Shown in pieces: positions 11,121 through 21,020 of a stretch of DNA of 64,000 nucleotides; the stretch's first letter is position 1, and each line of letters opens with the position of its first letter. A program made the position numbers and the translations under genes. The stretch lies in contig CP145416.1 of NCBI GenBank assembly GCA_036867785.1, forward strand, positions 620,001 to 684,000. The letters run 5' to 3'. Origin of the DNA: Plasmodiophora brassicae. Taxonomy: Eukaryota; Endomyxa: Phytomyxea; Phytomyxea; Plasmodiophorida. Under the pieces are notes generated by a model. That model had not been told where the DNA came from, did not search any database, and saw nothing but the letters and a program-made list of their open reading frames with translations.

Positions 11121-13077
11121 TTACGTCATTGACAGTGTCCGGACCTCTATCGAATGGTCATCCGACACAAACGCGCCGATCCTCGATGCCGGGGACCAGT
11201 CAACGCGGCACAGGGTCCCCCTGCTGCTATTTGGAATTTCTGCAACGACGTTGCCGGTATCCCACTCGTAGACCGCTGCATGCTTCGCTTGTCTGGTGAC
11301 GCAGACCTGTTTGCCGGCCTCGTCGGCAGCGAAATCCAGGTCTCGATGATGCGCGTCGTCAACCTTGATTTGCCGAACGACCTGGGCAATGCGGTGCAGG
11401 TTCCATTCGACAACGGTGGCGTCCGAGGCGCACGAGATGACACTGGTTTCTCCAGCCCCGAACGCGACTGTGTGAACAGTGCCTGCATGTGCCTGCCAAG
11501 CCATAATCACGCCAGTGGATGCAACGTCCAGGATGCGGACGAACCCGTCTGTAATGCAGGTCAGCAACATGCGGAAAGCGGGTCGTATCTTCGTCGTACC
11601 GGTAGAGCCCACTGCACACAGAGAACCGTTGTGGTTAAACGCAGTGCATGTTGCCGGTCGTAGTTCAGGGTCCAACGCGAACGCCTGGATGCACTTCCCA
11701 GTTTTGGTTGACCAGAGCTGGAGCTTGCCGTGCGTTCGCGAAGGGTTCGAGCACGACGCAAGAAACGTGGAGTCGGACGGCGATGAGCACAGGGCAATGA
11801 CGTTGTTGAGATCGTTGTCGCCAACAAGCATCTCAGAGAGCACGCGTTTGTTCTCAACGTTCCAAACTTTGACGCGGCCGTTGGCATTACCGTAGAGGAG
11901 AATGTGGTGCGACCGAACATCCCATTCGACAGATAAACAAGGGGACATGTCGAAAACGGGTGTCGAAGCTCCATCGTCGTCCCAGACACGTACAGTCCCA
12001 TCCAGCGACGACGAGGCAATTAGGTCGCCATCGTTGGAGAATCGACACGAAGTGACGCTAGCGGAGTGCCCAAGTAGGCGTCGAAGCAGTGGCTGAGTAG
12101 ATTCGGGCGAGGAGAGACCCAACGTCTCAGACGAAGGACGGTCGCCCTCGTCAGGTTTGTCGTCTACACCTACCAGGCTGAGACAGTGCCTCAATTCAAG
12201 GTGAGCGCAGGCGCACATACCCGACTGAAGATTGGGCATCGATCCGTGACGAAGTATAACGTTGCTTCCAGTGAGCTTTTCCATCAGGTTCCGATTCTCG
12301 TTCCGCAGCGACGCAATCTCGGCCGCCTGGGCCTGCGTTTTCAGTCTTTCAACGTGGAGCCTGGCACATGTTCAACGTTGTATGTTGGCCAGTGCGGGTG
12401 CCGCCCTTACTGAAGCAGGGACGGCAGGGGGACCGTATCGAGAACGGTCGCCAAGAAGTTGTTCAGGGCCGTAAAGGTTGCTCCGCGCCAGGCGCGCGTA
12501 AAGAACGGGCTCAGACGAGGGTGCGCCATGGGATGCGTTATGTACGGCAAGGCGAGCCAGTCTGCCCATCCGTAGGACCGGTCGGAGAGCTCCGACGGAT
12601 TCTCAGCGAAGATGCGTTCGAGTAGGCCGGGCAGCTTCTGCCTCTCGCGACCGTTCACGACATCCTTTGCCAGGGGTGGAGATTCAGCAAGAAGCGAGCA
12701 GCATTGGGATTGTGGCGTAAGGATTACCACAATCATACAGCGCTGGAGCGATCTGAGCATCTGCCTGCCGGTCGCGTAGATGAACTCGCGCTGGGGCATC
12801 CGAGCGAAGAACCGCGTCTCAAGTATAGCCCAGAGACGCAGGAGCCCTTGAATATCACCATCCTTGCACATCGTCTTGACGGTTTTCACGATCGGCCCTG
12901 TCATCTGCCATCGATAAGATATTCAACACCGCCGCCTCGCCCGGCTCACTGACCGGCCTCAATCATGGGCGCCACCTCGGCGTCGACCTGCCTCGACATC
13001 GCCTCGTACGCGTCGGTGAAGCCGCGAAACAGCAGGTACTCTTTGACAAGCTCATCGACAAAGGGCACACCGTCCAT
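11121..13077 (-). CDS. WDR91: WDR91-like WD40 protein (Rab7 effector)
   Basis: Endosomal protein of the WDR91 family, known as a Rab7 effector that restrains PI3P formation during early-to-late endosome conversion. The start at 13077 opens [14 protein letters not shown], the diagnostic N-terminal LisH/CTLH-like helix of WDR91. The second exon block (about 12904-12410) carries [22 protein letters not shown] and [21 protein letters not shown] short coiled linker leads into a C-terminal WD40 propeller (12060-11121) with repeats such as [66 protein letters not shown] and [12 protein letters not shown]. Several short introns are present. The length fits a compact member of the family; no disruption seen. 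Confidence 0.88.
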
Positions 13078-13539
13078 GGGTGTGCCGCGCTGTCGCCAAT
13101 CGTGACACGGCCGCCCGCAGGGCCACGCACTGTCCCGACGACGATCGCACAACCACCGCGTGATGATGATGATGTGCGACCCTTTCAGTCAATGCCCGAT
13201 TGTTATTATTCCTGAGGCAGCAGAGCAGCGTGGCAGGGAGCGCTCGCAGGGCGACCGACGACGTTTCGACCACCATCCCGAGCGACGATCGAAAGAACAG
13301 ATTCGGGACCGGTTGCGGGTTGCGACGCACAGAGCGGGGTCCTCACAGCGTCATGCCATTGAACTGAGGCACCTTTGATCGCGGCCAGTCAGGCATCGCG
13401 TCGGCGCGAGACTGACATGCTTCCCTGATCAGGGCAGTCGTGAAGGACGCTATCGGGAGTTCTATCGCTACAGCCGGTACCAGGGTTGGCGCACGTGGTC
13501 AGCTGATAGCATTCCTACAAGCAACACGAAACAGGATGA
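13078..13539. other. Intergenic region, divergent promoter
   Basis: A 460-bp gap between the start of WDR91 (minus) and the next gene (plus). I see no supported coding frame, repeat or RNA. It probably holds both promoters. Confidence 0.4.
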
Positions 13540-14769
13540 GTGGTCGAAGATATTCCTGAGCGGTACCGAATCGATACACGTCGGCCTGTGATGCCGGGCG
13601 TACGACAGATGGTGCTGGGGCACGGCCGCCCACAGAGCGCGGACATGGCAGTGTCCTCGCCATTGACGTTCGACTGCGGTTTGGACCTGAGCATTGCCAA
13701 GCAATGGGACCACGAAGTCAGCATCGTCGACGCGGACATTCAGCTGGATTTCGACTGGTCGCTGGACTCCCGAGTCTGGAACGACCCGCAGCTCCTCGTC
13801 ACCTACCTGAAGGAGACATGCGACCGCATCAGCCATTGCAAAGGTCGCCCCCGTCTGATTGTTCTGCCCCGGAGCCATTGCGCTGAATGCTGCATGGCAG
13901 GCGCGGAAGTCGCTCGACGACTGCACTGCATTCGCCGGTGGGCACAATCTCATCGACTGTCCAACGATGACATCACCTTGCTGATCCGGTTTGTGATCGT
14001 CCCTTCCTCGCCGGACGTCCAAACGCCCGCCGTGTTTGATCGCATCCCATCCGACCTCATCGCGGCCTTCGTCTGCTCCCTGCTGCCTAGACCTGAACTC
14101 ATCATCTGGATCGAGCGGTACGTCAAATGGCAGTGTTGGCCGGCCGCCTTCTGTGTGCTCATTGTAGCCCTACACAGGCATTCCTGTCCTGATCCGAACT
14201 TCCTGAACGCGCTTCGCCGAAGAAACGCCCACGTGCGGATACCGCCTGTTGGGTACCAGGCACCGCCGATCCTCGCCGCCGATTGCGACATCGATCGAAT
14301 CGAGCGGCTGTGCTCGGCGCTGCACAACGCCTGGGAACAGAGCGCAACGGCGACTACGCGTCTGAACGCAATCGACCTCGTCCTGGCAGGCTCCTTCCCA
14401 GTTCGTCACCGTCGTTGCTCTCCAGCGTCAACGCCCCCGCCTGGTTCACCTCCCGATCTCGCCATCCTGTGCCGTCTGCAGAAGCAAATATCGCAGATGG
14501 ACGTGTTTCAGCACCCGGCGTTGTTCTACTGGATCGACGCCCTCAAGAAGCTCAAGACGAGGTTGCTCGACGACGCCATGGCCAGCAGCGAGCCGGCCGG
14601 CAAGGTCCGCGTGGATTACGTCAGCAGGTGGCTGGTCATCCATTCGCACATCAATATCCTGCGCATGATCGGCCTGAAGTACGCCTTCGCCTGTATGGTG
14701 ACTCGCGACCCGGACGCCACGAACAAGTTTCTCTGCGCCCTGCTGAACGACCGACTGCCGCCGATTTGA
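13540..14769 (+). CDS. Unrecognised 409-residue protein
   Basis: A single uninterrupted frame of up to 409 codons; an internal ATG at 13645 (MAVSSPLTFDCGLDL) is an alternative start. The protein is mixed alpha/beta in appearance, with no signal peptide and no clear transmembrane helix. Visible features are a cluster HCAECC (about residue 110), a hydrophobic stretch PELIIWIERYVKWQCWP, a Pro-rich break (PASTPPPGSPPDL) near residue 300 and a helical C-terminal third containing RWLVIHSHINILRMIGLKYA. I do not recognise a family. It converges on the PRELI gene (stops 42 bp apart). Absence of introns and balanced codon use support a real gene, but the product is unknown. Confidence 0.6.
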   Translation: MVEDIPERYRIDTRRPVMPGVRQMVLGHGRPQSADMAVSSPLTFDCGLDLSIAKQWDHEVSIVDADIQLDFDWSLDSRVWNDPQLLVTYLKETCDRISHCKGRPRLIVLPRSHCAECCMAGAEVARRLHCIRRWAQSHRLSNDDITLLIRFVIVPSSPDVQTPAVFDRIPSDLIAAFVCSLLPRPELIIWIERYVKWQCWPAAFCVLIVALHRHSCPDPNFLNALRRRNAHVRIPPVGYQAPPILAADCDIDRIERLCSALHNAWEQSATATTRLNAIDLVLAGSFPVRHRRCSPASTPPPGSPPDLAILCRLQKQISQMDVFQHPALFYWIDALKKLKTRLLDDAMASSEPAGKVRVDYVSRWLVIHSHINILRMIGLKYAFACMVTRDPDATNKFLCALLNDRLPPI

Positions 14770-14811
14770 ATATGAAATGGCCCAAGCGTATGATGATACG
14801 GGGTGTGTAAG

Positions 14812-15625
14812 TCAAACTACAGTGACAATGTTGCTGGAACCGGCTGAGCCATTAACCGGCGAAGGTATTGGCGGCACCTGTTTCGTCGTTTCGTTACCAG
14901 TGCCATCGTCCTGCTTGGAATGGGATACGGGCGACGGTAACGGCGTCGTTGTTGTCGTCCGGTCGATGTGCGTTGGAGGGACGGCACCTTGCTGTTCAAC
15001 CGGTAGACGGGCGATGGCCATCTCCTCGAGGAACCCACGAGCAGGAAGTCGCCCGAGAGCCAGTAACTGCTGGATAAAGTCATTGTCTACCTGACGGCCT
15101 GCTTCGTATTGCTGTTTGAGAATTGGTCAGTGGCTGACGCGTTATAGGGAGCCTGCTGCGTACCTCTGAATATGATCGCATGACGATGCCTTCGACCTGC
15201 GACTGCATGCCGAGAAGCGAGCGAATCGTGAGGCGCGACACCTGCTCGTACTCGGTCCACTGGTCGTTGTCAGGGTGTACCCGGAAGCAATTGGTCTCCT
15301 CGACGACGGCGACCTGCCTGTACTCATCGTTCGTGATCTGGATACGCATGGTGCGGTCCTTGTAGTTGAGCGTGTTCGTCGTTCGGAACGTGCAGTGCGT
15401 GCATCCTGACAGGCGTTTTACCCAGGATGGGATCGGTAATTCGATCTTGCCGAGTACGATCCAGGTCAGTTCCTGGTTGGCGGCGTTATAATCGAACCCG
15501 TTGAACGTTGCCTCGACCAGGGCCGGGATCTTCGGGTGCGGTAACTGTCGGAAGCGTTCCTGGTAGGCCTGGATGACGACGTGCCAGGGTTCTTTGTAAG
15601 TGTGGACGAGACGCGCCTCTCTCAT
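14812..15625 (-). CDS. PRELI/MSF1 (Ups/SLMO) family lipid-transfer protein
   Basis: Mitochondrial intermembrane-space lipid carrier of the PRELI/MSF1 family, which moves phosphatidic acid or phosphatidylserine between mitochondrial membranes with a TRIAP1/Mdm35-type partner. Exons 15625-15164 and 15111-14812 (52-nt intron) give 253 residues. The ATG at 15625 opens REARLVHTYKEPWHVVIQAY, matching the family's N-terminal TWxxPWxxVxxAxWxRYPNP motif with HPKIPALVEATF after it. Further conserved points are IPSWVKRLSG, LNYKDRTMRIQITN and YEQVSRLTIRSLL. The second exon gives a helix and then a Thr/Pro-rich tail that is longer than usual and probably disordered. Which phospholipid it carries cannot be read from sequence. 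Confidence 0.85.
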
Positions 15626-15744
15626 AGAGGCGCTGTACGTGCCACGCCACACCAACGCTATTCGCTGTGATCCCCTAAACCAACGTGGCGCGTGCCTGGC
15701 CAACACGTGCAACACCCGGTTGCGTCACGAGCCGACTCGGCGTA

Positions 15745-16075
15745 TCTCCTCAAGACCGGAAGCGCGGCACACTTACGATGACAACGCGTTCATGTTCGCG
15801 CCGCCACCGATCTCGATCTGCAGTCGTTTGGACAAGAATCAGTGGCGCGCGCGGGCACCGTCACTGGCTGTGGACGGGCATTCAAGGGCAGACAGTTGCA
15901 ACGTTACAGATAGCCCATAGCCGGCCAAACACTATACCGCCTCCTAGCACAAGAACGTCTTGCCCGTACCGTACTGACTCGGTACGTACAGAAACCTGCG
16001 CTGCGCGTTCCCCCATTTGTCGTCGCCCTGACGCGTCACCAGTGTGTCGCCGAGACGCCGAGGTCGTCACCGTGT
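15745..16075 (-). pseudogene. Remnant containing a P-loop (Walker A)
   Basis: In the gap upstream of PRELI, one minus-strand frame near 16030-15950 reads FLYVPSQYGTGKTFL, a good Walker A motif preceded by TLVTRQGDDKWGNAQRR. The frame stops immediately after it, and neighbouring frames show only short open pieces (for example LVQTTADRDRWRREHER near 15815). This looks like a decayed ATPase-domain gene, possibly carried by a mobile element, since the foldback repeat starts right beside it. The family cannot be assigned from so short a piece. Confidence 0.3.
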
Positions 16076-17146
16076 TACGTCAGCCGAAGACCGAACGTCG
16101 TCAGTCGTGGTTTGCGAGCCGAGAGACGGGAGTGTCGTCTCAAGTCTGCCTCAGCGCACCCACGCGTCACCGCTGCCAGGTTGATCCTGCCTGAAAATGA
16201 AGAAGAGGAAAACCCGCGAAGACGACAAGTCGTTATCGTCGAAGATGATGGCGCAGTTGAGATGGAGGATTCAGACAGTGACGGCATTGCCGAAGACGTC
16301 ATCGGCAGCGATGAGGTCGACTTTGACCACCTTTTCGACGCTTGGAAAACTGGATTCGGCAATGTTACTGACGCCTCGGTTGACGAATACGGTTCCACGG
16401 GAATGGATGACGTTCGTAACGGTATGAATGCAATGGTGAACGTTATTCGTTTCTGGGAAACAATACTTAACCGGTAACCCTGAGATTGCAGAACGAGGTT
16501 CTTACGTTCTTCCGAAGTGGAACGACCCGAATGTCCCTACTGAAGAACATCTCTGGTGAACGTGCCAAGAAACCTCGCTGCTTCCATGGCGGAGGGCAAA
16601 CCTCTACAGGTTATTGTTGTTTTGTCTGCCGATGACGTGCCTGTCTATGTCTGCTCTGCACTGTCCAAGCAACCAAGTCGTCAATACCATCGCCAAACCC
16701 AGCTTTACAAGCGCCGATCGAAAAGGTGATCAAAGGCGACTTCATCGCTGCCGATTACGTCTTCGGAATGCCGTCACTGTCTGAATCCTTCAGATGCCCT
16801 CCACGATAATTGTTGCGACCCTGATCTTATCCGATGGGCCAAGCGGACGAACTTGACTCCGGACCCTGGATTCAACCTAGCGTCTTCGCAGTGGATACAT
16901 AGGTTATTGTACAAATTCTGATTCGCGTACTCACTCTCGCTCGTGACAATGAAGCTGAGCGGCACGTCGTCGACCGCTACCGGACGTTCGCGGTTTCGAG
17001 GCGTTGTTGGCAGAGATAGGCTGGCATTGATGTGGCAGCGGTGACGCGTGGGTGCGCTGAGGCAGACTTGAGACGATACTCTTGTCTCTCGGAGCGCGAA
17101 CCACGACTCACGATTGACGACGTTCGGGCTTCGCCTGTAACAGCCG
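16072..17146. repeat. 1.07-kb foldback (inverted repeat) element
   Basis: Two nested pairs of inverted segments. Outer arms are 16072-16178 and 17033-17146 (rc), including the shared stretch that encodes LKSASAHPRVTAA on either strand. Inner arms are 16267-16338 and 16718-16789 (rc), encoding DSDSDGI on the plus strand and a degenerate copy with stops on the minus strand. About 380 bp lie between the inner arms. Either a foldback transposon or two head-to-head truncated copies of one element would produce this pattern. No terminal target-site duplication was found by eye. Confidence 0.75.
16193..16477 (+). pseudogene. Acidic ORF fragment inside the foldback element
   Basis: An open stretch encoding ENEEEENPRRRQVVIVEDD and EDSDSDGIAEDVIGSDEVDF, then DAWKTGFGNVTD and ending VIRFWETILNR. 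Acidic N-termini of this kind occur in several DNA-transposase proteins, but no catalytic domain is visible here, and the downstream frames (to about 16800) are broken by stops. The partial inverted copy at 16718-16789 supports an element-borne origin. Function unknown. Confidence 0.35.
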
Positions 17147-17614
17147 CCAACCTACCTGCCAGTGGGCAGTGCACGCCGGGCCCCCAGGGCGATTTTGTGT
17201 TGAAACGTCTAGTAGAGACCTAAGTTGGATCACACCAGCAGTACGTGGACCGTTGCATGGAAACTTTCTCGTGCAAAGTCGCCTCCTTGGGCCATACGAT
17301 GAAGGCTGTTAAGATGCTTTCGCCTGTCCTTGGCGGTCCGACCTTGGGTTCAAAACATCTTGACCGTTTTCATCGTATGGGTTCGAAGGATACCTCGCAT
17401 GGGTGAATTTTCATGCAGTGACTGATGCGGTCCAACAAAGTGGGGGATATAAATGAACCAGGGCAGAGGGGGCCAAGCTTGACAAAAGGATGCAATCGGC
17501 CACCACGGTGTCCGAACACCGACTCCGAGGTACCGTATCGATAGTCGATCCAGCGACGCAGTCGGAAGTCTGAACAGAGGTCATCATCGGTGACGGACAT
17601 TAGGTAGCGTCGGG
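17147..17614. other. Upstream region of arsenite methyltransferase copy 1
   Basis: About 470 bp with no supported gene. The last 75 bp resemble 19557-19643 in front of copy 2 (shared words GTCATCATCGGTGACGGACA-like and TAGGTAGCGTCGGGATGGC), so a short promoter or leader was copied together with the gene. Confidence 0.55.
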
Positions 17615-18996
17615 ATGGCAACGGCGGAAGTGCAATTGGAGATGGTGAAGAATTACTATGGCAAGACGCTGTCGTCGTCGGATGACCTGAAGACGACGGC
17701 CTGCTGTACTGCGTCAGCGCCGCACCCGGCTATTCGGGAGGCGCTGCGCCACGTGCCTGACGAAGTCATCAGGAAGTATTACGGCTGTGGCTCGCCGACA
17801 CCCATGGGTATCGAAGGTTCGCATGGTCTGTATTGTCAAAGACGCTGCGTCTGATCTGTGACTTTCGGTCTGTCCATTCTTGATCTCGGCAGCGGCTCTG
17901 GCCGCGATTGCTACGTGGCCGCGTTCCTTGTCGGTAAAGAGGGATCCGTAATCGGTATCGATATGACCGAAGAGCAAATCGAGGTCGCACGGTCGAACAT
18001 TGCTGAATTCGCAGCCAATATCGTAGGGTTTCTGCGTGTGCGCCGTCTGCGTTCACTGACGTCGCTGCAGCAATACGCGCCCAACGTACGTTTCGCATTG
18101 GGCTTCATTGAAGATATTCGTGGTGCGGGCGTCGCTGATGAATCTATTGACATTGTCATTTCAAATTGTGTTGTCAACCTGTCACCTGCGAAGGACGCCG
18201 TCTTGAAAGGCAAGCGGCTGTGTTGCTGTTAGCGACAGACGCAGGCATATCCTCACATAGCGTTACAGGCGTCTACCAATGCCTCAAACCGGGTGGTGAA
18301 TTCTACTTCTCAGACGTATACTGTGATCGTCGCCTGCCGGACTCTGTTCGACGAGACGAGATCCTGCTTGGCGAATGCTTAGGTTCGTATTCTCCGGTGC
18401 CTGGCGGATGACGGGACTGGTTGTGAAATCATTTCCTTAGGCGGTGCGCTTTACGTCAATGATTTCATTCGACTTGCGAAGCAAGCTGGTTTCGCCGATC
18501 CTCGAGTCCTGTCCAAGGCGCCGATTAATGTCACGGATCCGGCCTTGAAAGAGAAGCTAGGACTGGCGAATTTCTATTCGATCACGTTTCGCTTGTTCAA
18601 GCTGGATAATCTCGAGACGCTCTGCGAGGATTACGGGCAGGTTCGTTGCAATTTGCTGCTAAACGGCATCGTGCCTATCTGAGGCAGGCTCTACGGGACA
18701 GATCGCCGTCTACAAGGGGACCATTCCAGGGCATACCCATTCGTACGCGTTGGACGATCATCATGTCCTCGAGAGCGGCAAACCACTCCTGGTCTGTGGC
18801 AACACTGCCAGTATGCTGAGCGAATCCTGGCTTGCGCCTCATTTCACTATCATGGGCGATCGCTCAACCCATTTCGGTATCTTCGAATGCGACGGGCCGT
18901 CTTCGAAGAGTCCAGGCCCAGGCACATGCTGCTGAATCGTCTTAGTGGGAATGAAACTTTTTTTTCGCGTATTGCTCGTCGTCTTCTTTATCGCTT
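17540..18996 (+). repeat. Upstream unit of a ~1.45-kb direct duplication
   Basis: This unit (about 17540-18996) corresponds to about 19565-21030 with a constant offset of 2029 bp through most of the gene and roughly 96-97% identity by eye. The downstream edge includes TTTATCGCTTGAAG, which on the minus strand is the last codons (FKR, stop) of the PEX4 gene that intactly follows the other unit. That suggests the unit next to PEX4 is the original and this one the transposed duplicate. Confidence 0.85.
17615..18935 (+). CDS. Arsenite S-adenosylmethyltransferase, copy 1
   Basis: ArsM/AS3MT-type enzyme that methylates As(III) using S-adenosylmethionine, a detoxification step in the cytosol. Six exons (17615-17816, 17868-18022, 18071-18209, 18269-18382, 18441-18640, 18702-18935) join in frame to 347 residues. 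Motif I is LDLGSGSGRDCY. Cysteines expected for arsenic chemistry are present: the TTACCT pair near the N-terminus, KYYGCGSP, ISNCVVNL and LLGECLGG; the tail ends in a CC pair. The post-SAM region (VNDFIRLAKQAGFADPRVL, ITFRLFKL, CEDYGQIAVYKGT, LDDHHVLESGKPLLVCGNT) is typical of eukaryotic and algal forms. Intron 3 is GC-AG. Intron 1 (17817-17867) begins GT but ends CG and contains an in-frame TGA, so an unusual splice is required. Separated from copy 2 by a satellite. Confidence 0.85.
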
Positions 18997-19643
18997 GAAG
19001 AAATGCCAAACGGCGCGCGCCTACATAGCGCTCATGGAAACACCCGATCCGAGCTCAAACGACGCGCCCCGCCGCTCACGGAGTCGGGGCCGGTCTTCCA
19101 AGATCCAGGACTGAACCAGGCCGGACCGGAAGGGGGACCGGACCGTCGGGACCGACAAGCGCTCCGGGAGGACCGGACCGGACCGTGCTACTAGCAAAAA
19201 AGACCGAACTGGGACCGGGACTGCAAATTTGGGACCGGACTGGACCGGACTGGACCGGACTGGACCGGACCGGACCGGACCGGACCGGACCGGACCGGAC
19301 CGGACCGAACCGGACCGGACCGAACCGAACCGGACTGGACCGGACCGGACCGGACCGAACCGGACTGGACCGGACCGGACCGGACCGGACTGGACTGGAC
19401 CGGACCGGACTGGACCGGACCGGACTGGACCGGACCGGACTGGACCGGACCGGACTGGACCGGACCGGACTGGACCGGACCGGACTGGACCGGACCGGAC
19501 CGGACTGTGCCCACCCCTATCGACCGGGACTGTAAATCTGGACTGGACCCGAGGTATTGATCCCGCGACGCAGTCAATGCGATCCATTTCCAGGGGGACT
19601 GAACAGAGCTCATCGTCGGTGACGGACAGTAGGTAGCGTCGGG
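18997..19643. repeat. GGACC/GGACT satellite between the two methyltransferases
   Basis: From about 19125, and almost without interruption from 19223 to 19506, the DNA is built from 5-mers GGACC, GGACT and GAACC, often paired as the 10-mer TGGACCGGAC. Translation on the plus strand yields a DRTGP pentapeptide and on the minus strand VRSGP; both are by-products of the 5-mer and are not considered genes. Flanking sequence (18997-19125, 19507-19560) contains looser GGACCGG words, as if the array were decaying outwards. The array ends about 140 bp before the second gene. Confidence 0.9.
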
Positions 19644-20967
19644 ATGGCAACGGCGGAAGTGCAACTGGAGATGGTGAAGAATTACTACGGCAAGACGCTG
19701 TCGTCGTCGGATGATCTGAAGACGACGGCCTGTTGTACTGCGGCAGCGCCGCACCCGGCTATTCGGGATGCGTTGCGCCACGTGCCTGACGAAGTCATCA
19801 GGAAGTATTACGGCTGTGGCTCGCCGACACCCATGGGTATCGAAGGTTCGCATGGTCTGGATTGTCAAAGACGCTGCGTCTGATCTGTGACTTTCGGTCT
19901 GTCCATTCTTGACCTCGGCAGCGGCTCTGGCCGCGATTGCTACGTGGCCGCGTTCCTTGTCGGTAAAGAGGGATCCGTAGTCGGTATCGATATGACCGAA
20001 GAGCAAATCGAGGTCGCACGCTCGAACATTGCTGAATTCGCAGCCAATATCGTAGGGTTCCTGCGTGTGCGTCGTCTGTGTTCACTGACGTCGCTGCAGC
20101 AATACGCGCCCAACTTACGTTTCGCATTGGGTTTCATTGAAGATATTCGTGATGCGGGCGTCGCTGACGAATCCATTGACATTGTCATTTCAAATTGTGT
20201 TGTCAACCTGTCACCTGCGAAGGACGCCGTCTTGAAAGGCAAGCGGCTGTGTTGCTGTTAGCGACAGACGCAGGCATATCCTCACATAGCGTTACAGGCG
20301 TCTACCAATGCCTCATACCGGGTGGTGAATTCTACTTCTCAGATCTATACTGTGATCGTCGCCTGCCGGACTCTGTTCGACGAGACGAGGTCCTTCTTGG
20401 CGAAGGCCTAGGTTCGCATTCTCCGGTTCCTGGCGGATGGCGGGACTGGTTGTGAAATCATTTCTTTAGGCGGCGCGCTTTACGTCAACGATTTCATTCG
20501 ACTTGCAAAGCAAGCTGGTTTCGCCGATCCTCGAGTCCTGTCCAAGACGCCGATTAACGTCACGGATCCGGCCTTGAAAGAGAAGCTAGGACTGGCGAAT
20601 TTCTACTCGATCACGTTTCGCTTGTTCAAACTGGATAATCTTGAGACGCTCTGCGAGGATTACGGGCAGGTTCGTTGCAATTTGCTGCTAAACGGCATCG
20701 TGCCTCTCTGATGCAGGCTCTACGGGACAGATCGCCATCTACAAGGGGACCATTCCTGGGCATACCCATTCGTACGCGTTGGACGATCATCATGTTCTCG
20801 AGAGCGGTAAACCACTCCTGGTCTGTGGCAACACTGCCAGTATGCTGAGCGAATCCTGGCTTGCGCCTCATTTCACTATCATGGGCGGTCGCTCAACCCA
20901 TTTCGGTACCTTCGAATGCGCCGGGCCGTCTCTGAAGAGTCCAGGCCGCCCAGGCACATGCTGCTGA
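19644..20967 (+). CDS. Arsenite S-adenosylmethyltransferase, copy 2 (lacks one key Cys)
   Basis: Second tandem copy, 348 residues by the same six-exon structure (introns near 19846-19896, 20052-20099, 20239-20297, 20412-20469, 20670-20730). SAM motif LDLGSGSGRDCY, KYYGCGSP and ISNCVVNL are intact. The codon matching the fourth arsenic-related cysteine is GGC here (20405-20407), giving LLGEGLGG in place of LLGECLGG. In studied enzymes the two cysteines represented by SNCVV and GECLG bind As(III), so this copy may be impaired or altered in substrate. Intron 1 has the same GT...CG ends and in-frame TGA as copy 1, and intron 3 is again GC-AG. The tail ends PGTCC with one extra residue. It converges with PEX4, whose stop is 54 bp away. 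Confidence 0.82.
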
Positions 20968-21020
20968 ATCGTCTTACTGGGAATGAAAACCCTTGTTCGT
21001 GTATTGCTCGCCATCTTCGT

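Noticed and set aside
16179-16191. GGTTGATCCTGCC, identical to the start of eukaryotic 18S rRNA
   Set aside because: The match stops after 13 bases; the next bases do not follow 18S sequence, and the position is inside the foldback element. Chance similarity.
19185-19650. Long frames on both strands encoding DRTGP or VRSGP pentapeptides
   Set aside because: They are direct translations of the GGACC/GGACT 5-mer, which keeps all frames open. No start, domain or family support.
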